This document shows, in pieces, positions 25,113-35,759 of a DNA stretch of 64,000 nt; within the stretch, counting starts at the first letter, position 1; every line of letters begins with the position of its first letter. This DNA comes from Pleurodeles waltl. Its lineage: Eukaryota > Chordata > Amphibia > Caudata > Salamandridae. The DNA lies in NCBI RefSeq assembly GCF_031143425.1, contig NC_090439.1:644801465-644865464 (forward strand), given 5' to 3'. A model generated the notes under the pieces. That model did not search any database and was not told the origin of the DNA. It saw nothing but the letters and a program-made list of their open reading frames with translations. The position numbers were made by a program, and so were the translations under genes.

Positions 25113-25725
25113 ACCAGTGGGTGTTGAATATTATCCAACATGGTTATTACCTGGAGTTCACTTCTACACCGCCCAGTGTCCCACCTCACAACCACTTATT
25201 CTTGTTGGAACATCAGCACTGTTTTAACCCCTTCAGCACATAACAGTAAAGACATTCATGCGTCTCCTAGGTCTGATGGCTTCATGCATAGCCATAGTAC
25301 CTCATGCCAGACTCAACATGCATCTGTTGCAAGAGTGCTTAGCGCACCAATGACCTCAAGCAGAGGATAAATTGGACAATCTAGTGTTGGTCGCCTGTCA
25401 AGCTTCCAAGTCTCGGCAATGGCGAAACACAACAATCTCCTAAAAGGACTGCCGTTCCTGGACCCAGTTCCACAGAGAATAATAACAGATGCCTCCCTCA
25501 CTGGCTTCGGAGTGCTTTCACAGAACCTCACTATTCAGCAACACTGGACACTCAAACAGAAGCGTCTCCACATTAATCACCTGGAGTTGCTTGCTGTTCA
25601 TCTTGCTCTAAAAGCCTTTCTTCCTCACCTGATAGGTATTCCTTATCAAAACAGACATGACTGCCATGTACAATCTCTAAAATCTGGTGGGCACCAGATC
25701 TCCTCAGCTCTCACTTAGCTCAGAC
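25112..25725 (+). pseudogene. DIRS-2 RT remnant and RNase H
   Basis: The RT N-terminus (DQWVLNIIQHGYYLEF, about 25117) is followed near 25235 by a jump to the thumb region (FMRLLGLMASCIAIVPHARL, about 25255-25320). The palm with its catalytic aspartates is therefore deleted. RNase H is readable at 25419-25640: 'VPQRIITDASLTGFG', 'HINHLELLAVHLALKAF'. The third acidic motif is reached in another frame (KTDMTAMYNL), with one codon missing relative to DIRS-3. The residues D and E of the first two motifs are kept. Confidence 0.8.
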
Positions 25726-25836
25726 CATTTGGAGATGTGCTTTCAGGTACAACATTCACCTATTTGCAAATTACCTTCCAGGAACTGACAACGACTTTGC
25801 AGATCTCCTCAGCAGGGGGCATCAACAGGTCCATTA

Positions 25837-26500
25837 ATGAAAGCTAAATCTGCAAGTCCTCCTCTCATATGTCTGTCATTGAGATCAACCACAAATAGAC
25901 ATTTTCGCCACAGCAGAATATGCAAAATGCCCAAACTTTGCCTCCGGATTACCACACCTTCAATCCAAGGGCAATATACTATGGATGAGTTGGTCAGGGA
26001 TATTTGTTTGTGCTTTTCCACCTCTCCCACTATTTCTGTTTGTGGTTCACAAACCTTTGCAGATATCTCTCACCCTCATCCTAGTAACTTGCACCTGGAC
26101 ACAGCAACCATGGTTCACCCCACTGTTAGAACTCTCAGTAGTTCCCCACAAAGTACTGCCGAACAGGTAGGACCTCCTCACACAGAATCATAGAGAAATC
26201 AGACACCCAAACTCCAAATCCCTCAACCTTGCGATCTGGCTCCTGAAGTCCTAGAATTTAGTTATTTAAACCTACCACAACCCTGTAGGGACATTCTTAA
26301 GAACACACACAGACCGACTACTCACGCTTGTTATGCTGCAAAGTGGAAAAGATTTGTTTTCTACTGTCATTCTAAACACATTGACCCATTAAACCCAGTT
26401 TTTCAGGACATTGTCTGTTAGCTATTCCATGTACATTCAACTGGTCTAGCTTTTACATCCGTAAGGCTACACCTACTGGCAGTGACTGTTTATTAACAGA
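25837..26500 (+). pseudogene. DIRS-2 tyrosine recombinase, N-terminal part
   Basis: The segment carries the connector 'CKMPKLCLRI' and 'MDELVRDICLCF', which has a twin in DIRS-3 (about 35800-35890), then the SAM-like N-terminal region near 26310-26480 ('TRLLCCKVEK' to 'SVRLHLLAV', across frames). It is cut by the insert that begins near 26500. Confidence 0.65.
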
Positions 26501-28180
26501 ATAAAAAAACTCTAAGGTACACTGTTCCTAACAGAAGGAAAAAAAACAAACACAGGTCCTCAAGACACTTCTAAAATTAGAAGCAAAAGCCCTCACACAT
26601 CCAGTCTATGTCATGCTTCATCATAGGGCTTGTTCCTCGTCAGCCTGGCGCAGCAATGTCTGACAGGCTCCACTAGGGGGTGCTTTGCCAGAGATCTTGA
26701 ATGTAAAGTGTGTGCTGTGACAGAAACAGTAGGAGTAAAGTAAACCTACTGTTAAGAAAAAGGAAGAGAAAGAGAAAATGACTTAAATAGGCTCAAGGAC
26801 CTCAACAAAAATTGTTTAATTTAGACTTTGAGGATCTTGGTCAAGATTAAAAACCACATGAGAGTGGGTAGGGAATAATGCTCCTCCACTCTACTCAACC
26901 AAAAAGGGGGAGAAAAAGCTAGCAAGGACACTTTCCTTCTAGTTACAATATAGGGTTAACGTTTCACGCCTCAAAGGTCCAAACGGATCACATGGTGCTT
27001 CATCAGGACCAAAACACATACCTCCTCAGCTCTATTTACACGCCCTAAACTGAATTTTAAAAGGGCAAAGGTGACTTACTTCAAAAAGCTACACAGCTCA
27101 AGGCCTGAATAGGCGAGAACCTGTGAACAGAAAAGATACAAAAACAACAGATATGAAAATAACATATCTCTGTAGTCTAAGTGGTCGAAGTGAAATAGAC
27201 ACCAAGTAGTGTTGTGACACTTTGTGTTAATGTGCTGCCATGCCAAGTGTAACAAACTCACAATAAAATTCCTTACCCTCCTAAGTTTAGGACCGGATTC
27301 CTTGGGAAAATGCTAGCAACTGGACTAACGTCGCTCCATGTAATTCATAGAGCTATCAGTGGTTATGAAGCACAGAGAGGTAACAAAAAGGAATATATAT
27401 GTCATGCTATATAACTGATAGTAAGAAGATATTATACACCCGTTTAAATAAACGGTCAAAAAGAAGTGCCGAGCAGTAACATCAAATGAACAAAAACAAA
27501 GCCAATTATCCAGGAAATACAGCAAAAATCATTGACTATTTAGTAGCATAGTATATATGGTTCAGGACAATGGTGGCCAAAGGGCAATCCACCAGAGAAC
27601 GCATCCAGCATTTGAACACAGGATCTGTACATACGAAAACTGAGTGAACTCCGTACATTTTAGCGCCATCACATACTCAAGTATAAGCTTTAGAAAGACG
27701 TGACCAAAACCCTGGTAATTTTCAGTTTTAAACGGCTCATATAAAATTTCCGGATGTGTCAAAAGAACAAAGAGGGCATGAATAAAAGTTAACCAGTCTG
27801 GTATCAAAAACGCGAGGATACTTACATGCTCAGCGCTGTCCGACTGCTGGAGACCTACGAAAGTGACAGGAGTGTGGCAGTCGACGGGTAAATAGGTCTT
27901 CACAATGGATGTTGGCCAATCCAGGCATCAGATGGTGGCACGTCAAAAATACGTCAGTTACGTCCCGTGAAATTCACTTAAGGTGAATCTTTGTGTGTGT
28001 AAAAAAGAAATGTCAAAGACTGAGAAAGCCTGTTCCCCTCGTCATGTAGGCGAAAGTATGGCAAACAGTATTATAGCTTAGAACGGAAGGGGTGGAATTG
28101 AAAATTGCGGTATAAAGACGGCACAATCAGAAATGTCAAAAAAGGTGTATTAACAGAATAGACAACATACTTATCTTTTT
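26500..28180 (-). mobile_element. Minus-strand insert splitting DIRS-2, with hammerhead-like motif
   Basis: DIRS-2 recombinase sequence stops near 26500 and resumes near 28181, so about 1.7 kb was inserted. No transposon protein is readable in it. On the minus strand it holds CTGATGA (27006-27000) and GAAAC (26965-26961), the conserved core of hammerhead ribozymes. Such motifs are known in Penelope-like elements, so a non-coding or degraded Penelope-like element is the best guess. The exact ends and target duplication could not be fixed by eye. A frame at 27562-27903 has no recognisable domain. Confidence 0.5.
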
Positions 28181-28770
28181 AGGATTCCTGTCTTTAAATC
28201 CTTCCTAGAAGTCCTGCAAGGAGTTATTTCTCCTATGGTGCCGCCTTCCCCTGCTAGGAATCTTACTTTTGTACTAACAATATTAATGGGCCCTCCTTTT
28301 GAGCCCCTTCTCTCCTGCCCACTCCCGTTTTTACTCTGGGAAGTATAATTTCTAGTTGCAATAACTTCACTCAGACGTATCAGTGAGTTTCAGGCATTAG
28401 CCTTAAAAGATCCCTTCTTCCAAGTAGGTAGAGATAGGGTGGTGTTATGTACCAATCCTAAATTTCTTTCACCTTAATCAGTGTATTGAATTGCCAGTAT
28501 TTTTTCATCAACCAGACTCAGTTGCAGAATGGGCACTATACACCCAAGACATGAAGCAAGCCATTTGAATTATATTGATAGACACAGATCATTTACAAGT
28601 ACTCAACAACTCTTTGTTGCTTTTTCAAAACCACACAAAGGAAGGGCCATTTCTAAAGCAGGCATTGCACAGCAGATTGTTAAGTGCATCCAAACCTGTT
28701 ACGCAAAAGTTAAAAGAACTCTACCTGTCCCTTTTAGAGCTCAAACGACTCGTCCATGGGGTCTCATGTG
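28181..28770 (+). pseudogene. DIRS-2 tyrosine recombinase, C-terminal part
   Basis: After the insert the recombinase resumes. The first catalytic Arg region reads 'ITSLRRISEFQALALKDPFF' (about 28355-28415). Later comes 'SKPHKGRAISKAGIAQQIV' and then 'FRAQTTRPWG', where DIRS-3 has AHTTR: the His of the H-x-x-R motif is now Gln. The tyrosine end (KHYC in other copies) is not found, so the protein is truncated as well. Its twin is at 36560-37090. Confidence 0.8.
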
Positions 28771-29785
28771 AAGCTGCAGATCTGCATCCACAAAAAGTCT
28801 AGTTTTAGCTGTTCTGACTCAGGAAACAAAGAGATTTAAAACTCCTTTTAAAATGTTCTTTGTTATAAATCTCGGAGTCTGTCTGCACTTACCTTTTATC
28901 AAACTGGCCCCACATGTTATGGCTTGCTAATGGATCAATTGAAAAGGAGTACCACATTTCCCAGCACCTCAGCACCATGTGCATGTGTGCAGTTTGAGTG
29001 TGTGACATAGTACATTAGTGAACATTAAGTTTGATGATTCCACATTTGGAAAACGCTATCTTTCAGTCTGTTATAGTCACTTTTTCTTGCCTGGAGCCTT
29101 GTTCCATTTTCTAACTCTTTGTACTTTTTTTCCACATGCTTGATTAGAAAGTTGGAAGTGGGAGAGATTTTGTTAGTACATTTACTGTAGCTGTTGATTT
29201 AGATTTTAGACTTCTTGTTGAGCCTTCAAACATTTGGAATAAGTGACTTCATGTAAAGAATAATCTTGTTAATTTGTGTCCTGCCAAATATTAGCAGTTT
29301 ATGGGTTATGTTTTTTTTTTTCTTCTGAACTGTAATGTTTACTGATTTTTGGATTCTTAGTATAAGATACGTACCATCACTGTGTTCCCAGAACATATAA
29401 ACTACTGTGTGCCTTTTAAGCAACAGATTATTATCCTTAAACACTACCGAGTTAGGAAGAAATGTTATCCATGCGGCTCTGCTCGAGTCGAGCACTACTA
29501 TCAACAAGCTGACTTACTTTGATGATGGTGTTTTAGTAATGTTAATCCTTTCTTCAGTGGGCAGAATCAACACCACATTGACACTAACACAGAACAGTAA
29601 ACAACTGCATTTTGAATCTGATGTTAAAGATAATGGCTTTCTTTTGAACCCATAAATTGTAATGTGCTTCAATAGAAAAATGAGGTAAACATTTGTGTTG
29701 ATCTGTATTCAAGAGCTAACATTTTTGTTGATTAAGCCAATATTATCTTTTATGTTGATTTTGTTGATTATATTTATCACTGCAG
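28771..29785. other. Intron sequence before exon 2, no gene seen
   Basis: AT-rich. A frame at 29407-29655 lacks splice sites and recognisable domains. The branch and pyrimidine tract for the next exon lie at the end (gattatatttatcactgcag). Confidence 0.45.
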
Positions 29786-29960
29786 ATATGGAAGGATTTC
29801 ACAGTTCAGTCAACGAACTGCATATTACTTGGATAAAAATGTGAAATGCAAACCAAAATCATTGGACAAGCTCAGGCCAGTATATTCCAAGAACAAGCAT
29901 ATCTTTTTTACGGAGGAACCTGACGCAGTTTCACCTGTCAAAAGTAATGCCGTGGACAAG
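29786..29960 (+). CDS. Internal exon 2 of the unidentified host gene
   Basis: A 175-base exon lies between an acceptor (tatttatcactgcag) and a donor (AAG|GTAATC). The first base A completes the CG of the exon at 7685 (CGA, Arg). The frame is then open throughout: 'YGRISQFSQRTAYYLDKN', 'KPKSLDKLRPVYSKNKHIFF', and 'TEEPDAVSPVKSNAVDK', ending in phase 0. The peptide is basic and tyrosine-rich at first, then more polar, and has no motif I can name. The composition differs from the transposon frames around it. Exon 3 follows after an intron of 839 bases. Confidence 0.75.
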
Positions 29961-30799
29961 GTAATCTTTTATGTGAGCTTGTTGATCTGTCATTGCTCTT
30001 TTAGCCCTTGTATGTATTTGTGTTTTTCTGTTACTGAACTGGAAATGTGTTTGGCAACACATTCAGTGTATACCCATGTATTCCTGACGAGCTCTCACAT
30101 GCCGTATTACAAAGGTTCTTCATACGCCCTTCTGTGGGCCTGATTCTGCTGTTGGATTTGCTCAAAGACCTAAACCCCTGTGAACCCACTGGACTTAAAC
30201 ATTGGCATTGCCTCTATGCTCTCCAGCCACCAAAGTGGGAGGCGAGTTGGCTCCATCACTGTCGGCATAGTCCATCAGCACAGTTCGTCACTTGCAAATC
30301 ATACCACATGTTAGCGTTCCGTGGTCAGGCAGAGAGCTTTCTTTATGTTCTGTCAATGGAGTCTCAATGACCGTGACAAGCAGCCAGTGTACCTCTGCAT
30401 TGATTCATGAGCCAGTTCTAGGTCTCCCTGTGTGTGAGGCGCCATGGTTCTGGCTGAATCGGTGATCTAGTGGGGCCTTAAGTCAGAGCCTCCAGTCGCT
30501 GCTGCCTCTTGAGCACCAGCTTAATATTGCTTATTCATTTTAAAAAACTATACTTAAGATATGATTAGGATACAATTTTGAGTTATGTTATGGGTCCTAG
30601 TTAGCTTAAGTCCAAGAGTTGCACATTTACTGTTTGTAGTTCAGTGTTTGGTCTACACTGTAGACATAGAAATTTCAGTCAGCATTTTGGGAGAATTGTG
30701 GGGCATAGGAAAAATAGTGTGTGCAACATTTTTAAGGTATTTTGGTAATAGCTTCTCTTTCCTTTCATAGTTTGTTGCATTGAACCTTCTATTTTCCAG
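29961..30799. other. Intron between exons 2 and 3
   Basis: It is bounded by GT and AG and ends with a clear pyrimidine tract (ccttctattttccag). A middle part (about 30110-30530) is richer in GC and may be an old repeat fragment, but I cannot name it. Confidence 0.6.
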
Positions 30800-31133
30800 G
30801 CTCAAATATTTTTAGGACAAGTTGGTGATTCTACAGAAATTACCTCAGAAGAAACTGTTTCTACTGAAATAATTGAGTCCACAACCAGCAGTGACTCTGA
30901 AGAAAATGAAGCATCTGCCAGAAAATGCCATATCTCTCTGCTGAATACTCCACCTTTAACTTCAGTGCAAAATGAAATGCCAGTGATGCCTGGGATCTGT
31001 ACATCTAAAGGGAGTGACAAGGAAGAAACTACAGAGAAAGTTGCTTGTGAGATCTCATGTGAACTGGATAGTCACCCACAAAGACAGTTACTTCCATTGG
31101 ATATTCCTGATTATCTTCAGGTAGAAGCAGAAG
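30800..31133 (+). CDS. Internal exon 3 of the unidentified host gene
   Basis: A 334-base exon runs from acceptor 'cttctattttccag' to donor 'GAAG|GTGAGA'. It starts in phase 0, matching exon 2. The frame stays open for 111 codons: 'AQIFLGQVGDSTEITSEE', a Ser/Thr/Glu-rich acidic stretch (ESTTSSDSEENEASARK), 'CHISLLNTPPLTSVQNEM', and near the end 'RQLLPLDIPDYLQ'. This looks like a disordered, phosphorylatable linker of a large nuclear or scaffold protein, which is inference only. An alternative donor exists at CAG|GTAGAA (31121), four codons earlier. The next exon must begin in phase 1 and was not found in the window. Confidence 0.75.
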
Positions 31134-31896
31134 GTGAGACAATGTGGCATTTATATTCTGTGATGTTATGGAAAAGTATCTAATTGACCCAGTCTTGTGA
31201 ATGTAATTGCCTTGGTGGGTTCTCCCTGCAAATTAAGTTTGTGGGGGCGTGGCTAGGTGTTTACACCATGAGAATTTTGACCTCCTCTGTGGGCTGAAGC
31301 TGCTAAAGAAGCCAAACCACATGTGCTCTGCTAAGGTGATGTGCTTTGCTCTGCCAGCTTAGAACCAGCTGATTTGGACTGACCTGGTTACTAGTCAATT
31401 CTTCCTTCTGACATTGAAGAATAACAAAATATTAATAAGTAGCCCATCTTGAGGCAAAAGAATGCCCATCACCACTGTCACTGGCATCTGGGTCTATTGT
31501 ACAATTTTTTTCAAAAACCGATGTCATGCAGCAAATAAAGCTAGCTAAGCCAATGGGAAGCTCATAGAAAATAGAGTGCATTCCAAAGAAAATATGTTGC
31601 ACAGTCAGTCCTCTCATATATTAAAAAGTGTTATTTATCTGCACATTTTCAAGCTAAATGAAAGGATCTTTGGACAAATCATACATCATCAGTGTATCAG
31701 CAGATATAACAAAGGTTTATCAGTTCTCACATACTAATGTGTTTTTTTTACTATCCTCATGATTTCATAGGTACATGATTTATGGTTTATGTGCTATCAT
31801 GCATTCCAAATTTTAAAGATTTTTAGAGCATTTAAAATAGATTACTTAGTTATTGCAAAATAGTTTTACAATAAATCAGTGTTCTGTGCATGTGTA
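31134..31896. other. Intron sequence, no gene seen
   Basis: No exon is supported. The 'gtgggggcgtggctagg' start near 31239 resembles the 5' end of L1/Tx1 elements such as the one at 48218 ('gggggcatggccaagc'), so a short LINE 5' fragment may sit here. Confidence 0.35.
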
Positions 31897-32110
31897 TATC
31901 TGTTCGATGGCATGAGTGGCTGTAGAGGCACATGCTGTGCCTAAGCTTGTCATCTAGTGTTTGGTTCAGAGTGGTACAACTTGTTTTTCTTCGAAGTATG
32001 TGTTCCAGTCACGGGATCGAGTGACCCCTCCTTTTGGTGATAGTGTGCATGGGTATTGAGTCCTTTGTTGGATAGTTTTTTATCCGCTGTCTGGTTCGGA
32101 CTTGTGTTCC
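31897..32110 (+). repeat. DIRS-3 left inverted terminal repeat
   Basis: It reads 'gatggcatgagtggctgtag', then 'gtggtacaacttgtttttct', then 'gtgcatgggtattgagtcc'. The reverse complement of 37436-37640 reads in the same order ('tggcatgtagtgctttaga', 'gtggtacaacttgtttttct', 'gggcatcgagtcc'). Confidence 0.88.
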
Positions 32111-32673
32111 ACTCACTCCCAGTTTTCGGGTCAATATATTCCTAAACCAGTTTAACTCCATCTCCCTTTCTGCGACAGTATTGTTTTGAACGTGGTTCTT
32201 TCTCAAACTAGAACTTTGGTATGATTTTCACTCTCGAAACTGACACTGACACCCCTCTTCCCCCCACGGCCTGTGACCCTTCTTTCTCCCCCCCAACCCC
32301 CCTGCCACCTTTTCGGGCCTACATCTTAGGCAATGCTTCTGGCTATGCTACAGACCTGATGGATCAGACTCCATTTAGTTTTTTCCCTTGATGTCACTTT
32401 CAAAGTTTCTACACTCTGATCAACACCAGGTGTGTAATTTGTGACTTTACCCTGACCACAACAAGCAAACCTGTGACTCATGTTGATCCTTTCGGTCCAA
32501 AGAGACGCTTCGGGATAGAAAAGCTTGTCAAATTGAAATGGTGTCTTGGACTCCACAGAACATACCAGATATTTTCCGGGGTGGAGCACGTGCAGGAGTA
32601 AACACAGAAAGAGGAGGCCTTTTAAATCCAAGACTCTGTCTCAGACGTTCAGTCTGACATCAAGAGCCAGGAG

Positions 32674-34260
32674 TTGCATTTGGTGCAGACCGTGAGTACA
32701 AAGGTCCCTGCACCGACGACCAAGACGGCACTGAGTCGACCAACTGAGCACCCTGCTTCGGTACCAACCAAAAATATTTACCTCCACTGTTTTGGGGCTT
32801 ACACAATCGCCCGATCATTAACTTTGGAGCCAAAAAAATTTAAAAAGACCGTTTCCACTCCTGCGGAATCTGGACAGTCTTCCTCCACACCTTCATAGAT
32901 GGAACCAATTTTAGAAGTCATGGACGCTCGTCAACACCGACTTCATATTCAAGAGGGAACAGGTGGTATTCTAGCATCAACCCCTGTCCCTATAAAAAGG
33001 AAATTGACTTTTAAGGAGGTGCTTGACATCTCTCCACCTCCAAAGAAGGATAGCAAACATAAAACACCACCTTTTCCACATCCTTCTCCTCAATCCACTG
33101 CACCTCCATCTCCACCTCCACCAACTATGGGGTTTCCACCACCAGATTCACCCCCACATGGAACACAAGACTTAGGAAACACACTAGATGACCAGGATCT
33201 CTGGGACACATACGATCAGAATCTTATTATACCTAATGATTCAGATCTCTACCGAGCTAGACCATCACCACCTGAAAATTCCACCTCATACCAGCAAGTC
33301 ATAGCTAGGGCACCTGCATTTCATAATGTAACAATACACACAGATCCTATTGAGGAAGACTTTCTGTTTGACACCTTTGCCACAACAAATAAGGAAAGTA
33401 AATTCCTGCCAATGCTCCCAGGCATGCTTCGGCACGCTGATAACCTTTTCAGTGGCCAATACGAGCAGGCATTATCCCTCCCCATGTTGATAAATAATAT
33501 AAGGCTGCACCCACTGATCCTTTGTTTATAAAGGCATACATTTCTCCAGATTCCATTGTTGCGTCAACTGCATGCAAAAGAGCTAGTAGTCAATCTACAG
33601 GGGATGCTCCCCTCCTGATAAAGAAAGCAGAAAGTTAGATGCAGCAGGCAAAAGGGTTGCAGCTCAAGCAGCCAACCACTTGCGCATTGCAAACACACAG
33701 ACTTTACTAGCACACTATGACAGGGAACACTGGGATGCCATAGAAGAGCTCATTCAGTATCGCCCTGAGCAGCATCAAAAAAGGGATTGTGAAATTGTGG
33801 CAGAAGGGCAAACCATCACAAACAATTCCATCAGATGCACATTAGATGCTGCTCATACAGCTGCAAGTAGCATTAATACCAGCGGTAATATTAGACGCTT
33901 GGCTTAGATGCTCTGGATTTAAGCCAGAGGTTCAGCAAGCAGTCTTAAACATGCCCTTCAATAAGGAGTACCTGTTTGGCACATAAGTTGACACAACTTT
34001 AGAAAAACCTTAAAAAAAGATAAGGAAACCGCAGAAGCAATGGGGACCCTCCAAGCCACAACACAACGTAGCAATTTTTGACACCCAGGTTTCGCAAGAG
34101 GGTTTAGGTCATCCTTTACAGTCCAGTCTGCCACACAAGGCACGACTGCCTCTCAATCCTACACAAAGGGATTTTATAGAGGTTCCTACAGAGGGATCAA
34201 TAATAAAGGCCGAGAAAAGGCATCCACTTCTAGAGGCTCCACTCCCAAACAATGACTGCC
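32674..34260 (+). pseudogene. gag: DIRS-3 gag
   Basis: The longest Gag frame is 32899-33531 (210 codons): 'MDARQHRLHIQEGTGGILAS', 'KRKLTFKEVLDISPPPKK', a proline-rich stretch (about residues 60-85), 'DSDLYRARPSPPENS', 'HTDPIEEDFLFDTFA', and a C-terminal 'LPMLPGMLRHADNLF'. The same frame continues upstream to 32674 across one stop at 32896-32898. Downstream, after a stop, come 'AWLRCSGFKPEVQQAVLNM' and 'PFNKEYLFGT' (about 33895-33980) and a basic tail to about 34260. DIRS-4 carries the same MDARQ-like and MNVRQ block, and DIRS-2 the DLYRARPSP block. Frameshifts make it a pseudogene. Confidence 0.82.
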
Positions 34261-34286
34261 TCCACCTTCCACCGCCTCACACCACT

Positions 34287-35303
34287 CCTGTAAGGGTAAA
34301 ACTTCAACATTTTTACTCACAGTGGTCAGATACCAACACCGACCAGTGGGTTCTTTTAAATATCCAAAATGGTTACTGTCTGGAGCTCATTTCCACTCCA
34401 ACAAACATACCCCCTCGCACTCACAAACTTACACAAGAACATGTCACTCTTCCCAAAGGGGAAGTACAATCTCTTCTCCTCAAAGGGGCCATAGAGCCAC
34501 TTCCATTAAAACATCAAGGTTCTGGAGTACACTCCCTGTGCTTTCATATACCCAAAAAAGATGGTTCACACAGGCCAATTCTAGATCTCAGACTGTTAAA
34601 CCATTGTATTCTATCAGAGCATTTCCATATGGTCACTCTTCAAGATGTCGTTCTCCTTCTCCAATAAGGTGACTTTATGACCGTGTTAGATCTAATAGAC
34701 GCTTATTTTCACATTCCCATCCATCCAGCAAACCGCAAATACCTCAGATTTTTGGTGGCAGGAAAACACTACCAGTTCGAAGTCTTACCCTTTGGGATTA
34801 CAACCGTTCCCAGAGTAATCACCAAGTGTCTTGCAGTAGTTGCAGCACACCTCAGGAGACAACTCATTCATGTCTTCAGTCACTTGGACGACTGGTTTAA
34901 TAAAGCTAGCACCTTACAACAATGTCAGCATCACACTCAACTCACAATCAATCTCTTACACACTCTGGGATTCACAATCAGTTATCTCAAATACTATCTC
35001 CATCCGCTTCAGACACAACCTTATCGAGGCCCGGTTCTCAACACACAATTAGGGCTACCTTTCCCAGCTCCGCCTGTGTTAACCTTTTACTGATTCATTT
35101 CTCAGTTAACAGAGATACACAGTGATGACTTTCATGCTCCTGCTAGGGATGATGGCATCCTGTATTGTCATCGTACCTCATGCCAGACTTCACATGGATC
35201 CCCTTCAACAGTGTCTCTCTCGTCAGTGGTCTCAGGCACAGGGTCAGCTGGAAGATCCAGTGTTGTTAGACCGCCAAGCTGATCGCTCTCTGCAGACCTT
35301 ATG
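34287..35303 (+). pseudogene. DIRS-3 reverse transcriptase
   Basis: Reads 'QWVLLNIQNGYCLEL', 'EVQSLLLKGAIEPLPL', 'FHIPKKDGSHRPILDLR', then after a stop and frame change the palm (34677-35093): 'MTVLDLIDAYFHIPIHP' with the first catalytic Asp, 'FEVLPFGITTVPRVITK', and 'HVFSHLDDWFNK' where both Asp are kept but the Tyr before Leu is His. The thumb, with 'LGMMASCIVIVPHARLHM', follows at 35122-35304. The catalytic aspartates all survive, but the frame is cut at least three times. Confidence 0.85.
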
Positions 35304-35308
35304 AAAGG

Positions 35309-35638
35309 GTGGCCTTTTTGGACGCTGTCCCTCAGATCATTCTCACTATTGATGCATCACAGACCGGTTGGGGAGCTCATCTCCACAACCTTATGATGCA
35401 AGGCCTATGGAATATTACTCAACAGTCCTTACACATCAATCACCTGGAATTGCACTCAGTCTTAGTAGCAATTAAGGCGTTCCTTCCACACTTGCAATGC
35501 AAAGTAGTGCTAGTACGTACAGAAAACATGACTGCCATGTACTATCTTCAAAAACAGGAGGGGGGACACGTTCATCTCAGATATCCCTTCTTGCACAGAC
35601 AATATGGAAATGGGCAATTCATCACCACATTCACATAG
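35309..35638 (+). pseudogene. DIRS-3 RNase H domain
   Basis: Frame of 110 codons: 'VPQIILTIDASQTGWGAHL', 'LHINHLELHSVLVAIKAFLP', 'KVVLVRTENMTAMYYLQKQE'. First and second acidic motifs (D of IDAS, E of HLEL) are kept. The third, FTDN or FADN in relatives, reads RTEN, so Asp has become Glu. A frameshift after the GG repeat near 35560 sends the rest into another frame. Confidence 0.82.
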
Positions 35639-35759
35639 TGGCACAGTATCTCCCAAGAACGGACAGTCATTTTCAGTCCTACTCAGCAGGATGCAGCAAC
35701 AAGTCCACGAATAGGAACTCCACCCGCAAGTCCTCCAACAGTACTTTCTAAAGTGGGGA

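Larger units (their letters stand above)
22513..28770 (+). mobile_element. DIRS-2, twice interrupted, right end missing
   Basis: Left terminal repeat, gag, RNase H and split recombinase are present in DIRS order. A hAT MITE sits in gag (23921-24157) and a minus-strand insert splits the recombinase (about 26500-28180). Most of RT is deleted near 25235. No internal complementary region or right terminal repeat is seen after the recombinase stops near 28770. It shares its terminal-repeat family with DIRS-3 and DIRS-4. The far side abuts the exon at 29786 by about 1 kb. Confidence 0.85.

Noticed and set aside
27562..27903. 113-codon minus-strand frame in the DIRS-2 insert
   Set aside because: No domain, no conserved motif; likely chance in a non-coding element.
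29407..29655. Plus-strand frame near exon 2
   Set aside because: No acceptor or donor that keeps phase with the host exons, no similarity recognised.
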